Assembly (NCBI RefSeq): GCF_002797415.1
Contig: NZ_KZ454944.1
Span: forward strand, 457,745-521,744
Origin: Bacillus alkalisoli
GTDB lineage: Bacteria > Bacillota > Bacilli > Bacillales > Bacillaceae_I
DNA length: 64,000 nt
Reading direction: 5' to 3'
Position 1 is the first letter of the stretch, and every line of letters begins with the position of its first letter. The position numbers and the translations under genes are program-made. Below are positions 44,816 through 53,109 of this stretch, piece after piece. Below the pieces are notes generated by a model. It saw only the letters and a program-made list of their open reading frames with translations, had not been told where the DNA came from and ran no database searches.

Positions 44816-44844
44816 TTGAAAGAATGTCGAGTCTTGTCGATAAT
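44816..44844 (+). promoter_or_regulatory. Promoter of the plus-strand c-di-GMP riboswitch
   Basis: TTGAAA (44816-44821), a 17-bp spacer, and GATAAT (44839-44844). Transcription would begin near 44851, right at the riboswitch's 5' edge. Confidence 0.7.
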
Positions 44845-44856
44845 TAAAAATAGAAA

Positions 44857-44968
44857 ATCGTACGAACGGGCAAAGCCATTGAAAAATGGTGACGCAAAAC
44901 TATAGGGGCTAACGTTACATTCACTAAAAATCATGCCAGCCAGTTGCCGAATACAACCTCCGTACGAT
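44857..44968 (+). ncRNA. c-di-GMP-I (GEMM) riboswitch controlling a 40-residue reading frame
   Basis: Consensus elements in order: GGGCAAAGCC (44868-44877), a P2 hairpin CCATTGAAAAATGG with GAAA-type loop, GACGCAAA, CTATAGGGGCTAA, a P3 region, then ATGCCAGCCAGTTGCCGA (44933-44950). ATCGTACG (44857-44864) and CGTACGAT (44961-44968) extend the basal stem. AACCTCC at 44955-44961 is complementary to the GGAGG ribosome binding site (44979-44983). Binding could therefore decide whether the site is sequestered; the direction (on or off) cannot be told by eye. A near relative precedes the Tad operon at the other end. Confidence 0.92.
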
Positions 44969-44991
44969 ACAAAAAATAGGAGGCAATTTCC

Positions 44992-45114
44992 ATGAAAATC
45001 ATACACAAATTCTTTTCTACGTATTATTCCATCTTAATTAACGACTGTTTAGATGATCACTTAAAAGAGCAACTAAAAAAGAAGCGTACATACCACAATA
45101 TGAAGTTGTTTTGA
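44992..45114 (+). CDS. 40-residue protein under c-di-GMP riboswitch control
   Basis: ATG 44992 follows AATAGGAGGCAATTTCC and encodes MKIIHKFFSTYYSILINDCL, then DDHLKEQLKKKRTYHNMKLF, ending at TGA. It is basic, with a short amphipathic or hydrophobic N-terminal part and a charged C-terminal helix. No relative is recognised. It is the only frame downstream of the riboswitch before a palindrome (45118-45167), so either it is the regulated product or the transcript acts as RNA. It could also be the stub of a lost gene. Confidence 0.6.
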   Translation: MKIIHKFFSTYYSILINDCLDDHLKEQLKKKRTYHNMKLF

Positions 45115-45117
45115 AAA

Positions 45118-45167
45118 ATAGGGACGGGGTTAATTCTTATAAGGAGAAATTAACTCCGTCCCCATTT
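45118..45167. repeat. Palindrome of the GGGACGGGGTT family after the small frame
   Basis: AATAGGGACGGGGTTAATTC with right arm AATTAACTCCGTCCCCATTT. It probably terminates the riboswitch transcript. Confidence 0.8.
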
Positions 45168-45262
45168 ATTTTCCCCCGAAAAGATGAACTTTTGGTTTTT
45201 TAAAATCCAGGTGTGTAGCAAACTATGTATTTAATTATGTTTACAGATCAGTATTTTGGTTC

Positions 45263-45420
45263 AATCGGCGAAAAATGCGTTTCTATCGGCGAAAACCTGG
45301 AATTTATCAGCGGAAATTACAACTTTATCGGCGATAATAAGTAATCAATCGGCGAGTACTAGAGCGTTATCGGTGAACTAGCAGTAATATCGGCGAAAAT
45401 CATGCGAAATCAGCGGAAAC
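45263..45420. repeat. Phased TCGGCG array 2 (eight units)
   Basis: Core starts (TCGGCG, TCAGCG or TCGGTG) at 45265, 45286, 45307, 45328, 45349, 45370, 45390 and 45410: spacing 21, 21, 21, 21, 21, 20, 20. It is followed by AACGAAACCAAAAAAGAGCG, a segment also found after array 4. It lies between the riboswitch gene and the convergent Tad operon end. Confidence 0.92.
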
Positions 45421-45471
45421 GAAACCAAAAAAGAGCGCAACTTCTAAAGTAACACCCTACTAATTATAGAT

Positions 45472-45570
45472 GTGAAACGGGGACGTGGTTCACTTCTCAA
45501 TATGAGGAAAATAGGGACGGGGTTTGATTTCACATTCAGCGGAATGTGAAGCCAAATCCCGTCCCCATTT
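45472..45570. repeat. Compound GGGACGGGGTT palindrome at the end of the Tad operon
   Basis: Left arms GAAACGGGGACGTGGTTCAC and AATAGGGACGGGGTTTGATT, a TTCACATTC/GAATGTGAA inner stem, then right arm CAAATCCCGTCCCCATTTTA. It lies four bases before the end of tadC and probably ends the 7.5-kb pilus transcript. Confidence 0.85.
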
Positions 45571-45574
45571 TAGA

Positions 45575-46522
45575 TCACATAAACTGCATAACCAAATTAA
45601 CAACTACTGGGCCCAGTAAGACGATAAATAGAGTAGGGAAGATGAATAGTACCATAGGAATGAGCATTTTTACGGGTGCTTTCATCGCTTGTTCTTTCGC
45701 GGTGAAACGTTGCTTTTCACGAATTCTTACCGTTTGTGTTCTCAGCACTTTACTTAATCCAATCCCCATTTGATCTGCTTGAATAATCGATCCCATCACA
45801 CTTCGTAAAAAGTCGGACGGAACTCTGTCTCGTAATTCTACAAACGCTTGCCGACGAGATTTTCCTAGCTTCATATCTTCTAAAGCGTACAAGAACTCAT
45901 CAGACAAAGGTGTTTTCATTTGGCTGCACACTTTTTTCAAGGCGCTATCAAGCCCCATGCCCGCCTCGATGGAAATGTTCAGCATATCAAAAAAATCAGG
46001 CATTGCTTTGTCAATCAACTTTGTACGATGTTTGCTTTTTGCCACTAAATAATAGTTAATATAAAAATAGACAAAAAATCCGCCAATTCCACCTAAAAAA
46101 ACAACTTTTAGTTTCTCATCAGAAGTAGGTAAAAATAACAATAAAAATAAGGAGAAAACAAGTAAAGGTAATAGTGTTCGTGCTAATACAAAGTCACTTA
46201 CGGACATGCCGAACGGATACCCTGCTGCTTGTAGTTTTTTCTCTAATTCCATCCTTTTTTGCTTTGGCAACTTACCAGCAGCCATTTGTCTAAGGTTAAC
46301 AAATGCAGGTTTCACAACGCGATGAAACAACGAGCGGTTCTTGCCATCTAGTTCTTGTACATCCCCCTCTATAGAAGTCTTTCCGCTAGATAAATGGGAG
46401 CTTAAATAAGGCTGTACTCTGCGATATACCGTCCATTTGTTTTTATTTATGCGAAATAAGAGAAGAAACCCAACGCTTGAGAAAAAAAGAAAAGAAAAGA
46501 GCCATAGTAAAAAATTAATCAT
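45575..46522 (-). CDS. tadC: Tad pilus inner-membrane platform protein TadC
   Basis: 315 residues of the T2SSF/GspF fold: GMSVSDFVLARTLLPLLVFSL, AMPDFFDMLNISIEAGMGLDSALKKVC, LSDEFLYALEDMKLGKSRRQAFVELRDRVPSDFLRSVMGSIIQADQMGIGLSKVLRTQT and MLIPMVLFIFPTLFIVLLGP. With TadB it forms the membrane platform on which the ATPase TadA drives Flp pilin assembly. It starts four bases after the TadB stop and is last in the operon. Confidence 0.93.
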   Translation of the reverse strand: MINFLLWLFSFLFFSSVGFLLLFRINKNKWTVYRRVQPYLSSHLSSGKTSIEGDVQELDGKNRSLFHRVVKPAFVNLRQMAAGKLPKQKRMELEKKLQAAGYPFGMSVSDFVLARTLLPLLVFSLFLLLFLPTSDEKLKVVFLGGIGGFFVYFYINYYLVAKSKHRTKLIDKAMPDFFDMLNISIEAGMGLDSALKKVCSQMKTPLSDEFLYALEDMKLGKSRRQAFVELRDRVPSDFLRSVMGSIIQADQMGIGLSKVLRTQTVRIREKQRFTAKEQAMKAPVKMLIPMVLFIFPTLFIVLLGPVVVNLVMQFM

Positions 46523-46526
46523 CTCA

Positions 46527-47492
46527 TCACACCTCGATTGTTACGACCTTTTGGATAAAAATCCATCCTAATGTAGCGGAAAATATGCCACCGCCTAACA
46601 GTGCCCAGCCTAAAGGATGGGTAAGCATTGGGGAAAAGTAATCGGCACTCATTACGTTTAAAATCAAACCTAGCGCAACAGGCAATAGCGATATGACGGT
46701 TGCGGACATTCGACCTTGTGCAGTAAGTGCTTTTAATTCTTCTTTCATCCGCACACGTTCGGTAATTGTTTCTTGTATTGTTTCTAGAATTAATGCTAAA
46801 TTACCACCTGTTGAACGCTGAATTAATACAGCGGTTAAAACCATTTCTAAGTCTTGATTTGGCAACCTTAATAATAAATTTTCAAAAGCCTTTTCCACTG
46901 ACACTCCTAAGTTAATTTCTCGGATAGTCTTTTGAAACTCCATCCCGATTGGGTCCGGCATTTCTTTTGATACAAGTTGCAACGCCTGCATAAAACTAAA
47001 CCCTGATTTCATGGCAGTTGCCATTATTTCCAACACTTGTGGAAGTTGTGATCCGCTTGCTGCTACCCGAACTTTCTTTTTTCTCCGAATGTACATAGTA
47101 GGAATGTTCCAACATAAAAAACCTAGAATTAACGTAAATAAAAAATGGACCCCAAACAGTAAAGGAATAAGAAATGCAACAGCAAAACAAAAGATTCGTA
47201 TCACTAAAAATTCTTCTACTTTTAAAGGTAACCCAGCGCTTTCGATTTCCGCTTCTAATCTATTTCGCTTCACTTCATTCGTTTTGATGTTTTTAGATAA
47301 TAGGCCCACTAAATCTTTAAGTGAAGAACGTTTCGCTCTTCTTCTTTTTTGTTGCTTTGTATCAACTGCTTCTAGCCGCTCCTTCGGGATAAATTGTTGA
47401 ATTCTTCGTTTTACCTTTAATTTTTTTTCGGCAAAAGCGGTCAGTAAAAAACCGAATGTAAGAGTGGATAATATAAAAATAATTACAACCAT
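46527..47492 (-). CDS. tadB: Tad pilus inner-membrane platform protein TadB
   Basis: The start is ATG 47492 (GGAGAG upstream, inside the end of tadA); an upstream TTG at 47516 would overlap tadA. About 321 residues with the GspF-like pattern LPQVLEIMATAMKSGFSFMQALQLVSKEMP, MEFQKTIREINLGVSVEKAFENLLLRLPNQDLEMVLTAVLIQRSTGGNLALILETIQETI, and three or four membrane helices. It is the partner of TadC in the pilus platform. Confidence 0.93.
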   Translation of the reverse strand: MVVIIFILSTLTFGFLLTAFAEKKLKVKRRIQQFIPKERLEAVDTKQQKRRRAKRSSLKDLVGLLSKNIKTNEVKRNRLEAEIESAGLPLKVEEFLVIRIFCFAVAFLIPLLFGVHFLFTLILGFLCWNIPTMYIRRKKKVRVAASGSQLPQVLEIMATAMKSGFSFMQALQLVSKEMPDPIGMEFQKTIREINLGVSVEKAFENLLLRLPNQDLEMVLTAVLIQRSTGGNLALILETIQETITERVRMKEELKALTAQGRMSATVISLLPVALGLILNVMSADYFSPMLTHPLGWALLGGGIFSATLGWIFIQKVVTIEV

Positions 47493-47497
47493 TGTCG

Positions 47498-48847
47498 TCA
47501 CTCTCCATTGAACCAATGTCCAGGTAGATCATAGCCGTATTTCGCTAGTTTTTCTGCATAATAAGGGCGAATGCCAGTTGCAACATGTTTACCAACCACT
47601 TTGCCCGTCTCCGTAGTAGCAGCTTGTTTATACGTGAAAATATCTTGTAATGTAATCGTTTCGCCTTCCATTCCGATTACTTCGGTTACACTGACTACTT
47701 TACGACTACCATCTTTCAATCTAGACTGCTGAATAATTAAATCTACCGCACCTGCAATTTGCTCGCGAATCGCTCGAATTGGTAAGTCCATTCCGGCCAT
47801 TAATACCATCGTTTCTAAACGGGACAACATTTCACGAGGGGAGTTCGAGTGTCCAGTGGCAAGAGAGCCATCGTGCCCTGTGTTCATTGCTTGTAACATA
47901 TCCAATGCCTCGCCACCACGAACCTCTCCGATCACAACGCGGTCTGGTCGCATCCGTAACGAGTTTTTTACTAAATCACGAATCGTCACAGCACCTTTTC
48001 CTTCAATGTTAGGAGGGCGAGTTTCTAAAGAAACAACATGGTCTTGCAGCATTTGAAGCTCAGCGGCATCTTCTATGGTAACGATTCGTTCATCGTGCGG
48101 GATAAAAGAAGATAGAACGTTTAGCAAACTTGTCTTCCCACTACCAGTTCCTCCACTGATAAAAATGTTCAACCGAGCTTTTACACACGCATCTAAAAAT
48201 TGAGCCATTTCATCCGTAAGAGAACCGAACCGTACTAAATCCTCAATTTGTAGGCGGTTCGTTGGAAACTTACGAATCGTAATCGTTGGGCCAACTAGTG
48301 ATAACGGAGGAATAATCGCATTTACACGCGAGCCATCCGGTAATCGTGCGTCCACCATTGGACTGCTTTCGTCTATACGGCGCCCGAGTGGAGACACTAT
48401 TTTCTCTATCACCTGTAAAACATGGTCGTCATCGCGGAAGTAGTAATCGGAAAGGGTGAGCTTTCCTTTCTTCTCAACGTATATTTGATAAGGACCGTTT
48501 ACCATTATTTCTGATACATCCGGGTCATTTAGAAGGGCAGAAATAGGACCGTAGCCAATCAGGTCGTTCGCCACCGTGTCAGCCAGCTGCATTTTAGATT
48601 CGAACGATAAGCGGTCGCCGGTTTCGTTTAAATATTTCATCGACTCTGTCTCAATTAATGTACTTTGTTCTTCGTCGCTTAAGCTTGTTTGTTTTTTTAA
48701 CTCAGTTATGAGATGAGCTTGTAGTGCAATTTTTAAGTCGGAATCAGCGGGCTTTGCACTTTCTTTTTTAGAAGCAGAACGGTCTTGCGTGTTTTGGTTT
48801 GCTGTTGAAGAGAGAGTTTTTTCGTTTATGCGTTTTAATAGTGACAT
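47498..48847 (-). CDS. tadA: Tad pilus assembly ATPase TadA/CpaF
   Basis: 449 residues of the GspE/VirB11 ATPase family: [59 protein letters not shown], Walker [16 protein letters not shown], Asp box [12 protein letters not shown], Walker B region [38 protein letters not shown], and the typical [15 protein letters not shown]. It powers pilin polymerisation through TadB/TadC. The gene is separated from the upstream tadZ by a 213-bp gap containing a GC-rich repeat, which may weaken operon continuity. Confidence 0.95.
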   Translation of the reverse strand: MSLLKRINEKTLSSTANQNTQDRSASKKESAKPADSDLKIALQAHLITELKKQTSLSDEEQSTLIETESMKYLNETGDRLSFESKMQLADTVANDLIGYGPISALLNDPDVSEIMVNGPYQIYVEKKGKLTLSDYYFRDDDHVLQVIEKIVSPLGRRIDESSPMVDARLPDGSRVNAIIPPLSLVGPTITIRKFPTNRLQIEDLVRFGSLTDEMAQFLDACVKARLNIFISGGTGSGKTSLLNVLSSFIPHDERIVTIEDAAELQMLQDHVVSLETRPPNIEGKGAVTIRDLVKNSLRMRPDRVVIGEVRGGEALDMLQAMNTGHDGSLATGHSNSPREMLSRLETMVLMAGMDLPIRAIREQIAGAVDLIIQQSRLKDGSRKVVSVTEVIGMEGETITLQDIFTYKQAATTETGKVVGKHVATGIRPYYAEKLAKYGYDLPGHWFNGE

Positions 48848-48909
48848 GTTTGTCTCCCCCTATTTTTCTCTTTCTTTTTCTTAACTTTTACTCTAGATAC
48901 CGCTGTTGA

Positions 48910-49025
48910 TTGGAGCGCAAGTTTCCGCTTTCCGCGGGCGGAGCGTGAGCCTCCTCAGCGCATCCGCGCCTGCGGGGTCTCACGGCTCCCGCTTGTCCCG
49001 CAGGAGTCTCCAACTTGCGCACCAG
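48910..49025. repeat. GC-rich Bacillaceae interspersed repeat
   Basis: GGAGCGCAAGTTTCCGCTTT, CCGCGGGCGGAG, CCTCCTCAGCGC, GCGCCTGCGGGGTCTC and CCCGCAGGAGTCTCCAACTT: a hairpin-rich block of about 115 bp, far richer in GC than its surroundings. I recognise it as a type dispersed widely in Bacillus and Oceanobacillus genomes. It splits the Tad operon between tadZ and tadA. Confidence 0.85.
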
Positions 49026-49060
49026 TCCACAGCTTGTTAGGTATAATACAAAAATTCTTG

Positions 49061-50248
49061 TTAGAAAATCCTTCTTGAAAAGAACGATAACTTTTTCTTC
49101 TTTTTGTTCATTTTTTCTTTCGGAAATGAGTCGATTACTTGTTCACATATTTTTAAGACTGCTTTTGCGACAGGTGTGCGAGAAGCTTTTAGCACAAACG
49201 GTTCGCCATTATTTATAGAAGAGATAACCGTGCGATAGTCGCTTGGAATTCGACCGCTAATAGGTAGTCCAAGTACGTCTTCAATCACTTCTTTTGTCAT
49301 GCCTTCAAATTCAGAATCTCGGTTTAAAATGACTTTAATCTTTTCTTTTAATCCAAGTACGCCGAGCGTTTCCACTGCAAGCTTCCCATTTTTTAAAGCA
49401 GGTAAATCTAGAGAAGCAACGAGTAAAATGGTGTCGGAGTTTTCTAACGCTACTAAGCTTGTTTCAACGAAGGCAGGTGGTGTATCAATGACGATGTAAT
49501 CATAATCTTGCTTTAATACATCTAACAAATAGGAGATATGTTCGCCTGTAATGAGCTCGGCAAACTCAGGCAAGTCTGGTGCTGCTAAAATATCTACTCC
49601 AGCCTTCGTTCTCATCATAAATTTGCTGTAGGACTTGTCTCCATTTTCGTATGACAGCTTTACCCAATCATAAATGGAATGGTCAATTGACTGGTCTAAC
49701 AACAAAGCAACATCACCAAATTGTAAATCTAAATCAACTAGTGCTACTCTCACATTATGTTTGCTTAATGAGGCAGCTAAGTTGACAGAAATCGTTGTTT
49801 TACCAACCCCGCCTTTTGTACTACAAACAGTAATGATTTTTGCTTCTTTTTTATTTTTACTGCTTTCATCTAGCTCCACTTTTTGTTGTACGACTTTTTC
49901 TGCTCTCTGAATCGAATCAATGACTTCCGATTCCTCACATTCAATATCTAATACGTCGACAGCTCCTACGAACATTGCTTTTTTAAAATCTATCTCTTTT
50001 TGTTGGAGCAAAAGAATTACTGCTGTTAACGGATAGGTGCGTGATAAGTCTTGACATAGCTCGTAAGGATCTTGCGCAGTGTGTGGTCCGATAATAATAA
50101 CTGTTCCATTAGTAGGCGTGGCAAGATCTGCTCGCAAATCTGCCATCACATCGTAAATGGTGCTTGGCTTTTTTATTTCATCTAACATCATCTTAATGGC
50201 GTCGGAGTACATTCTTTTTTCGGATAAAATAAAATAGTTTATTCTCAT
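49061..50248 (-). CDS. tadZ: TadZ/CpaE-like pilus localisation ATPase
   Basis: 395 residues. The N-terminal atypical receiver-like domain (about 1-125: VIIIGPHTAQDPYELCQDLSR, FVGAVDVLDIECEESEVIDSI) is followed by a ParA/MinD-type ATPase: VCSTKGGVGKTTISVNLAASL (deviant Walker A), VALVDLDLQFGDVALLLD, YDYIVIDTPPAF, KVILNRDSEFEGMTKEVIEDVLGLPISGRIPSDY. It positions the pilus machine. Its start overlaps the cpaB stop by four bases (ATGA). Confidence 0.92.
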   Translation of the reverse strand: MRINYFILSEKRMYSDAIKMMLDEIKKPSTIYDVMADLRADLATPTNGTVIIIGPHTAQDPYELCQDLSRTYPLTAVILLLQQKEIDFKKAMFVGAVDVLDIECEESEVIDSIQRAEKVVQQKVELDESSKNKKEAKIITVCSTKGGVGKTTISVNLAASLSKHNVRVALVDLDLQFGDVALLLDQSIDHSIYDWVKLSYENGDKSYSKFMMRTKAGVDILAAPDLPEFAELITGEHISYLLDVLKQDYDYIVIDTPPAFVETSLVALENSDTILLVASLDLPALKNGKLAVETLGVLGLKEKIKVILNRDSEFEGMTKEVIEDVLGLPISGRIPSDYRTVISSINNGEPFVLKASRTPVAKAVLKICEQVIDSFPKEKMNKKKKKLSFFSRRIF

Positions 50249-50853
50249 TGTAAGGAACTTCCTTCTATCATTTGATCCGTTGAAATTCGTACATTGTGTA
50301 TGGACTCATCACCGTCGCCTCTAAGCATTAATGTGTATTCTCCGAGTTCTCTTGCAAAGGTTAAAGAAGCTCCTTCTTTAGGTGTTACTTCTAACGTTAC
50401 TAAATAGTAAGGTTCTTCATTTGTCTCAATTTCGTTCCCGTTTTCGTCTACTTCAACTTTTTCGTCAATTGTATTGCCAACAGCCAAAACTTTTTTGTTT
50501 TGTAATAATAAATGAGCGGTGGTAGCATCTCCAATAGGCATTGGCAGGACTACAACTACATCAACATAAGAACCAGGACGAACGAAGCTAGATACGCTTT
50601 GTGCTTCATTCACAGGAATGGATATAGCACGCATTCCTTCTTGAATTTCCATTTGAGGTTTTTCTTCTGTTGTTTCTAACGGCTCATCGGCTTCTTCGTT
50701 TTCCGCTTCGTCCGTTTTCTCCTCTTCTATTGGAGGAGTAGTAGTTGGTGAAGCTTGATTAGGACCTGTTTTGCCTGAAATAGCTATGATAAAAACAATG
50801 GATGTGAGTAATCCGAAAATGAGCGCTAGTATCCATATTTTTTTCGTATTCAT
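50245..50853 (-). CDS. cpaB: CpaB/RcpC-like pilus assembly protein
   Basis: 202 residues: one N-terminal helix (IWILALIFGLLTSIVFIIAIS), a Pro/Glu linker (TTPPIEEEKTDEAENEEADE), then an RcpC/SAF-type domain with GMRAISIPVNEAQSVSSFVRPGSYVDVVVVLP and LLQNKKVLAVGNTIDE, YLVTLEVTPKEGASLTFARELGEYTLMLRGDGD. It is shorter than typical CpaB because the first SAF-like half is replaced by the acidic linker. It is coupled to tadZ. Confidence 0.9.
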   Translation of the reverse strand: MNTKKIWILALIFGLLTSIVFIIAISGKTGPNQASPTTTPPIEEEKTDEAENEEADEPLETTEEKPQMEIQEGMRAISIPVNEAQSVSSFVRPGSYVDVVVVLPMPIGDATTAHLLLQNKKVLAVGNTIDEKVEVDENGNEIETNEEPYYLVTLEVTPKEGASLTFARELGEYTLMLRGDGDESIHNVRISTDQMIEGSSLQ

Positions 50854-50892
50854 GATGACATCACCTTTTTTAGTTGGTTAGTTGGTTAGTGA

Positions 50893-50935
50893 TTAGTGGT
50901 TAGATAATCGCTAGCAGCTAACGGCTAACCACTAA
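50893..50935 (-). other. Intra-operon stem-loop between tadG- and cpaB-like genes
   Basis: TTAGTGGTTAG (50893-50903) is perfectly complementary to CTAACCACTAA (50925-50935). Next to it, TTAGTTGG is tandemly repeated near 50870. It has no T-run, so it may be an RNA processing or stability element. Confidence 0.6.
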
Positions 50936-50945
50936 CTACTGTCCA

Positions 50946-51857
50946 CTATTCAGATAGTTTCATTCCGTACGTGCCGTAGTTAGGCTGAACCGATGATGTT
51001 CCGCCTTCTTTTGTGAATTGGATAAATCGGCCGCTTACTTCTGCGCCGTCACTTGTAGAGGAAACGGCTTCTAGGAAAAATGTAGCAAAGCCGATCACTT
51101 TTACTTGTTTAATTTGATTCGAACTAATTTCTACTGGCTCAATGACAGGAATAAGTACTACTCTCGCGCAATCGGGTAAATAATTCTCATACGTTGCTTG
51201 TGGACATTTATTAATGCGTGATTCCACGGCTCTAACAGTAGGATTCGCCATTCTACCAGTTTCCGTATTCAATACGTCATTTACATTTAATTCGTGTTGA
51301 TACCCATAGGTTAAATCTGTTTCGTACAACCTTGCTCCTGTACCAGTTAAAGCAAGAGCTCCGAAGTTCCCGCTTGCCGACTCACTTACTTTTAACACTT
51401 GATGTGTTCCGAAACTTAAGTTTTGGTCTTTAGAAATCCCTAAAGGAATCGCACCTTTTCCTGATGTTAACGCATGTAATGTCACTTTTGCAGAAGCAAC
51501 AATGTCTGGGCCAGTAACGCCAAATAAAGTGGCGAAGTAAAAAGTCCCTACAGTAGAACCAGTAACCTCTAGCACCGTATTTAACTCGTTCGTGCTAGTG
51601 TGGAAGTTAGATGGATCTCCTCCATTCAACGTAATTGTTTTGGCGACGGCCGTTCTAGCCCTATCAAAGCTATCAGGCAACTCTTGCGCACCAGCTAGTA
51701 CCGCGGCATCAACCATTTTTTGCAAACGGTTTTTTTCCAAATAAATAGAACCCATATCTACTACTAATCCGACACAGCCGAGTAGAATCGTCATAAAGAG
51801 AGCGACTAATACGATAACGGCGCCATCTTCTTGCTTCCAAATTTTCTTCATAATCAT
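50946..51857 (-). CDS. TadG-like pseudopilin/VWA-less pilus protein
   Basis: 303 residues. The N-terminal segment EDGAVIVLVALFMTILLGCVGLVVDMGSIYLEKNRLQKMVDAAVLAGAQELP is the Tad_N/TadG helix and following Q-A-A-D-like region. The rest is an external domain with VTGPDIVASAKV, GAIPLGISKDQNLSFG, ARVVLIPVIEPVEI and VKVIGFATFFLEAV, which is typical of Firmicutes TadG-like proteins lacking a von Willebrand domain. Its start overlaps the tadE stop by four bases. Confidence 0.88.
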   Translation of the reverse strand: MIMKKIWKQEDGAVIVLVALFMTILLGCVGLVVDMGSIYLEKNRLQKMVDAAVLAGAQELPDSFDRARTAVAKTITLNGGDPSNFHTSTNELNTVLEVTGSTVGTFYFATLFGVTGPDIVASAKVTLHALTSGKGAIPLGISKDQNLSFGTHQVLKVSESASGNFGALALTGTGARLYETDLTYGYQHELNVNDVLNTETGRMANPTVRAVESRINKCPQATYENYLPDCARVVLIPVIEPVEISSNQIKQVKVIGFATFFLEAVSSTSDGAEVSGRFIQFTKEGGTSSVQPNYGTYGMKLSE

Positions 51858-52240
51858 TCCACCCTCATGACGGTTTTGGAGCGAACGTAGAGAGGATCAC
51901 CTAGAGTTGCTTTGAAAGCAGGGAATAGAAAGGACACAGGATAAGTTGCTTCGACGGTTACATATGTCCCGCGCGTTCGTTGTTGTGCTTGCGTTGGAGA
52001 AATAGTGATGGAGATGTTATTCGATTGTAAGGAAGGAGCGGAATCTTTAAATCGTATTTGAATCTGCTCATTCGTTCCCCCAACACTAGCCATCCGAGCG
52101 GCTTCCCTTCCAGCATGTTCCATTGTCAAGTAAGCATGAAAAATACGTCCAAAGTCTACAATACCGAATAATAATATTAGTAAGACGGTTAAGGAGATGG
52201 CGAGTTCGACCGTTGCTTGTCCTTTTTCATTCTTGATCAT
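51854..52240 (-). CDS. tadE: TadE-like minor pseudopilin
   Basis: The start is ATG 52240 after GGGAGTGAG, overlapping the peptidase stop (ATGA). The roughly 128-residue product has the signature KNEKGQATVELAISLTVLLILLFGIVDFGRIFHAYLTMEHAGREAARMASVGG: a Glu at position 5 after the presumed processing Gly and a long hydrophobic helix. It is cleaved by the prepilin peptidase and is a minor pilus component. Confidence 0.93.
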   Translation of the reverse strand: MIKNEKGQATVELAISLTVLLILLFGIVDFGRIFHAYLTMEHAGREAARMASVGGTNEQIQIRFKDSAPSLQSNNISITISPTQAQQRTRGTYVTVEATYPVSFLFPAFKATLGDPLYVRSKTVMRVE

Positions 52241-52728
52241 AAGTAGCTCACTCCCGCATAGCAAACGGTCCCGAGAAAAATGGCCACACCATACGGAAAC
52301 GCCTTGTGAAACTCGTCCTTGCTCACCCCGTCAAGCGTTCCTAATTTTGCAAAGAAAAAAATACGCTTTAATGTACTGCCTAATTCTTTTTTTCTCATTA
52401 GGAGGAAAAAGGCGATTAGACCGCCTAACAGTGCTATATATAGAAAGGAATAAAAAGTAAATATTGCGCCTTGAAGCGCCCCGACCGCCATTAGGAGTTT
52501 CACATCTCCTGCAGCCATCCCGCCTAATGCGTAAGGAATGACGAGAAGCGCAAATCCAGTTAGAATGCCTAGAACACTAAATGTAAAACCGTCGAGACCA
52601 TTTGTAATGGTGTTCAGGACAAGTCCTAAAAGCATCGCCGGAAAGGTCACGATGTTTAATATTTTCCGGTCTTTTACATCTGTATAAAGAGAAATCGTCA
52701 AGGCGATTAGTAAGATGATCATTGTCAT
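52237..52728 (-). CDS. TadV/CpaA-type prepilin peptidase
   Basis: Start taken as ATG 52728 (GAGGTG six bases upstream); GTG 52737 is possible. About 163 residues, a short A24 aspartic peptidase with six helices. The two catalytic Asp are in LYTDVKDRKILN and GGMAAGDVKLLMAVGAL. It removes the short leader of Flp and of the TadE/TadG pseudopilins. Its place right after flp fits. Confidence 0.92.
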   Translation of the reverse strand: MTMIILLIALTISLYTDVKDRKILNIVTFPAMLLGLVLNTITNGLDGFTFSVLGILTGFALLVIPYALGGMAAGDVKLLMAVGALQGAIFTFYSFLYIALLGGLIAFFLLMRKKELGSTLKRIFFFAKLGTLDGVSKDEFHKAFPYGVAIFLGTVCYAGVSYL

Positions 52729-52748
52729 GTCGTTCACCTCAAATTAGA

Positions 52749-52795
52749 AAAACCCCCACTTTCATGTGAAAAATGGCTGAAAGTAAGGGGTTTGG
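52749..52795 (-). terminator. Partial terminator between flp and the peptidase gene
   Basis: On the minus strand AACCCCTTACTTTCA pairs with TGAAAGTGGGGGTT and a T-run follows. Placed straight after the major pilin gene, it would reduce read-through and give much more Flp than assembly proteins. Confidence 0.8.
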
Positions 52796-52827
52796 TTTTC
52801 TGGATAAAAACAAATACTGGTTTTAGA

Positions 52828-53019
52828 TTATCCTGCAGGAGGAGTTGTGCTAGAAGGGAATTTGCCCTTAATAGTTTCAAAGAATGCTTTAAGTTCATCA
52901 CCTAAAAATACTAATGCCCCTACAGCAGCTAATGCTACAAGTCCTAAAATTAACCCGTACTCTGTCATACCTTGACCTTCTTCTTCTTTGAAGAAACGTT
53001 TGATTTGGTTCGTCATCAT
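52828..53019 (-). CDS. flp: Flp-type major pilin
   Basis: 63 residues: a basic leader MMTNQIKRFFKEEEGQG, then MTEYGLILGLVALAAVGALVFL, the Flp motif with processing after Gly and the invariant Glu-Tyr. A short amphipathic helix and a Ser/Thr/Pro tail follow. It polymerises into Flp pili for adhesion. It is the first gene after the c-di-GMP riboswitch and is followed by a partial terminator. Confidence 0.95.
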   Translation of the reverse strand: MMTNQIKRFFKEEEGQGMTEYGLILGLVALAAVGALVFLGDELKAFFETIKGKFPSSTTPPAG

Positions 53020-53064
53020 AAATCCATCCTCTCTAAAATTGTTATAATTTGGAAGTTATTGCTA

Positions 53065-53094
53065 TAAAAAAATACTACTCCCGAAGAATAGTAT
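53065..53094 (-). terminator. Riboswitch-linked terminator upstream of flp
   Basis: On the minus strand ATACTATTC-TTCG-GGAGTAGTAT is followed by TTTTTTT. Upstream AATAGTA (end of the aptamer region, about 53104-53110) can pair with TACTATT of the stem, a possible antiterminator. This is a transcription on/off switch for the pilus operon. Confidence 0.85.
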
Positions 53095-53109
53095 GTAAAG
53101 TTCCTACTA

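Noticed and set aside
44857-45114. Riboswitch at 44.86 kb as leader of the Tad operon
   Set aside because: The aptamer and its promoter read on the plus strand, away from the minus-strand pilus genes; the Tad operon has its own aptamer at 53.11-53.20 kb.
34310-45570. Palindromes as attachment sites or integron-like sites
   Set aside because: They occur at many unrelated gene ends with no integrase, and their structure with a RAYT nearby fits REP elements better.
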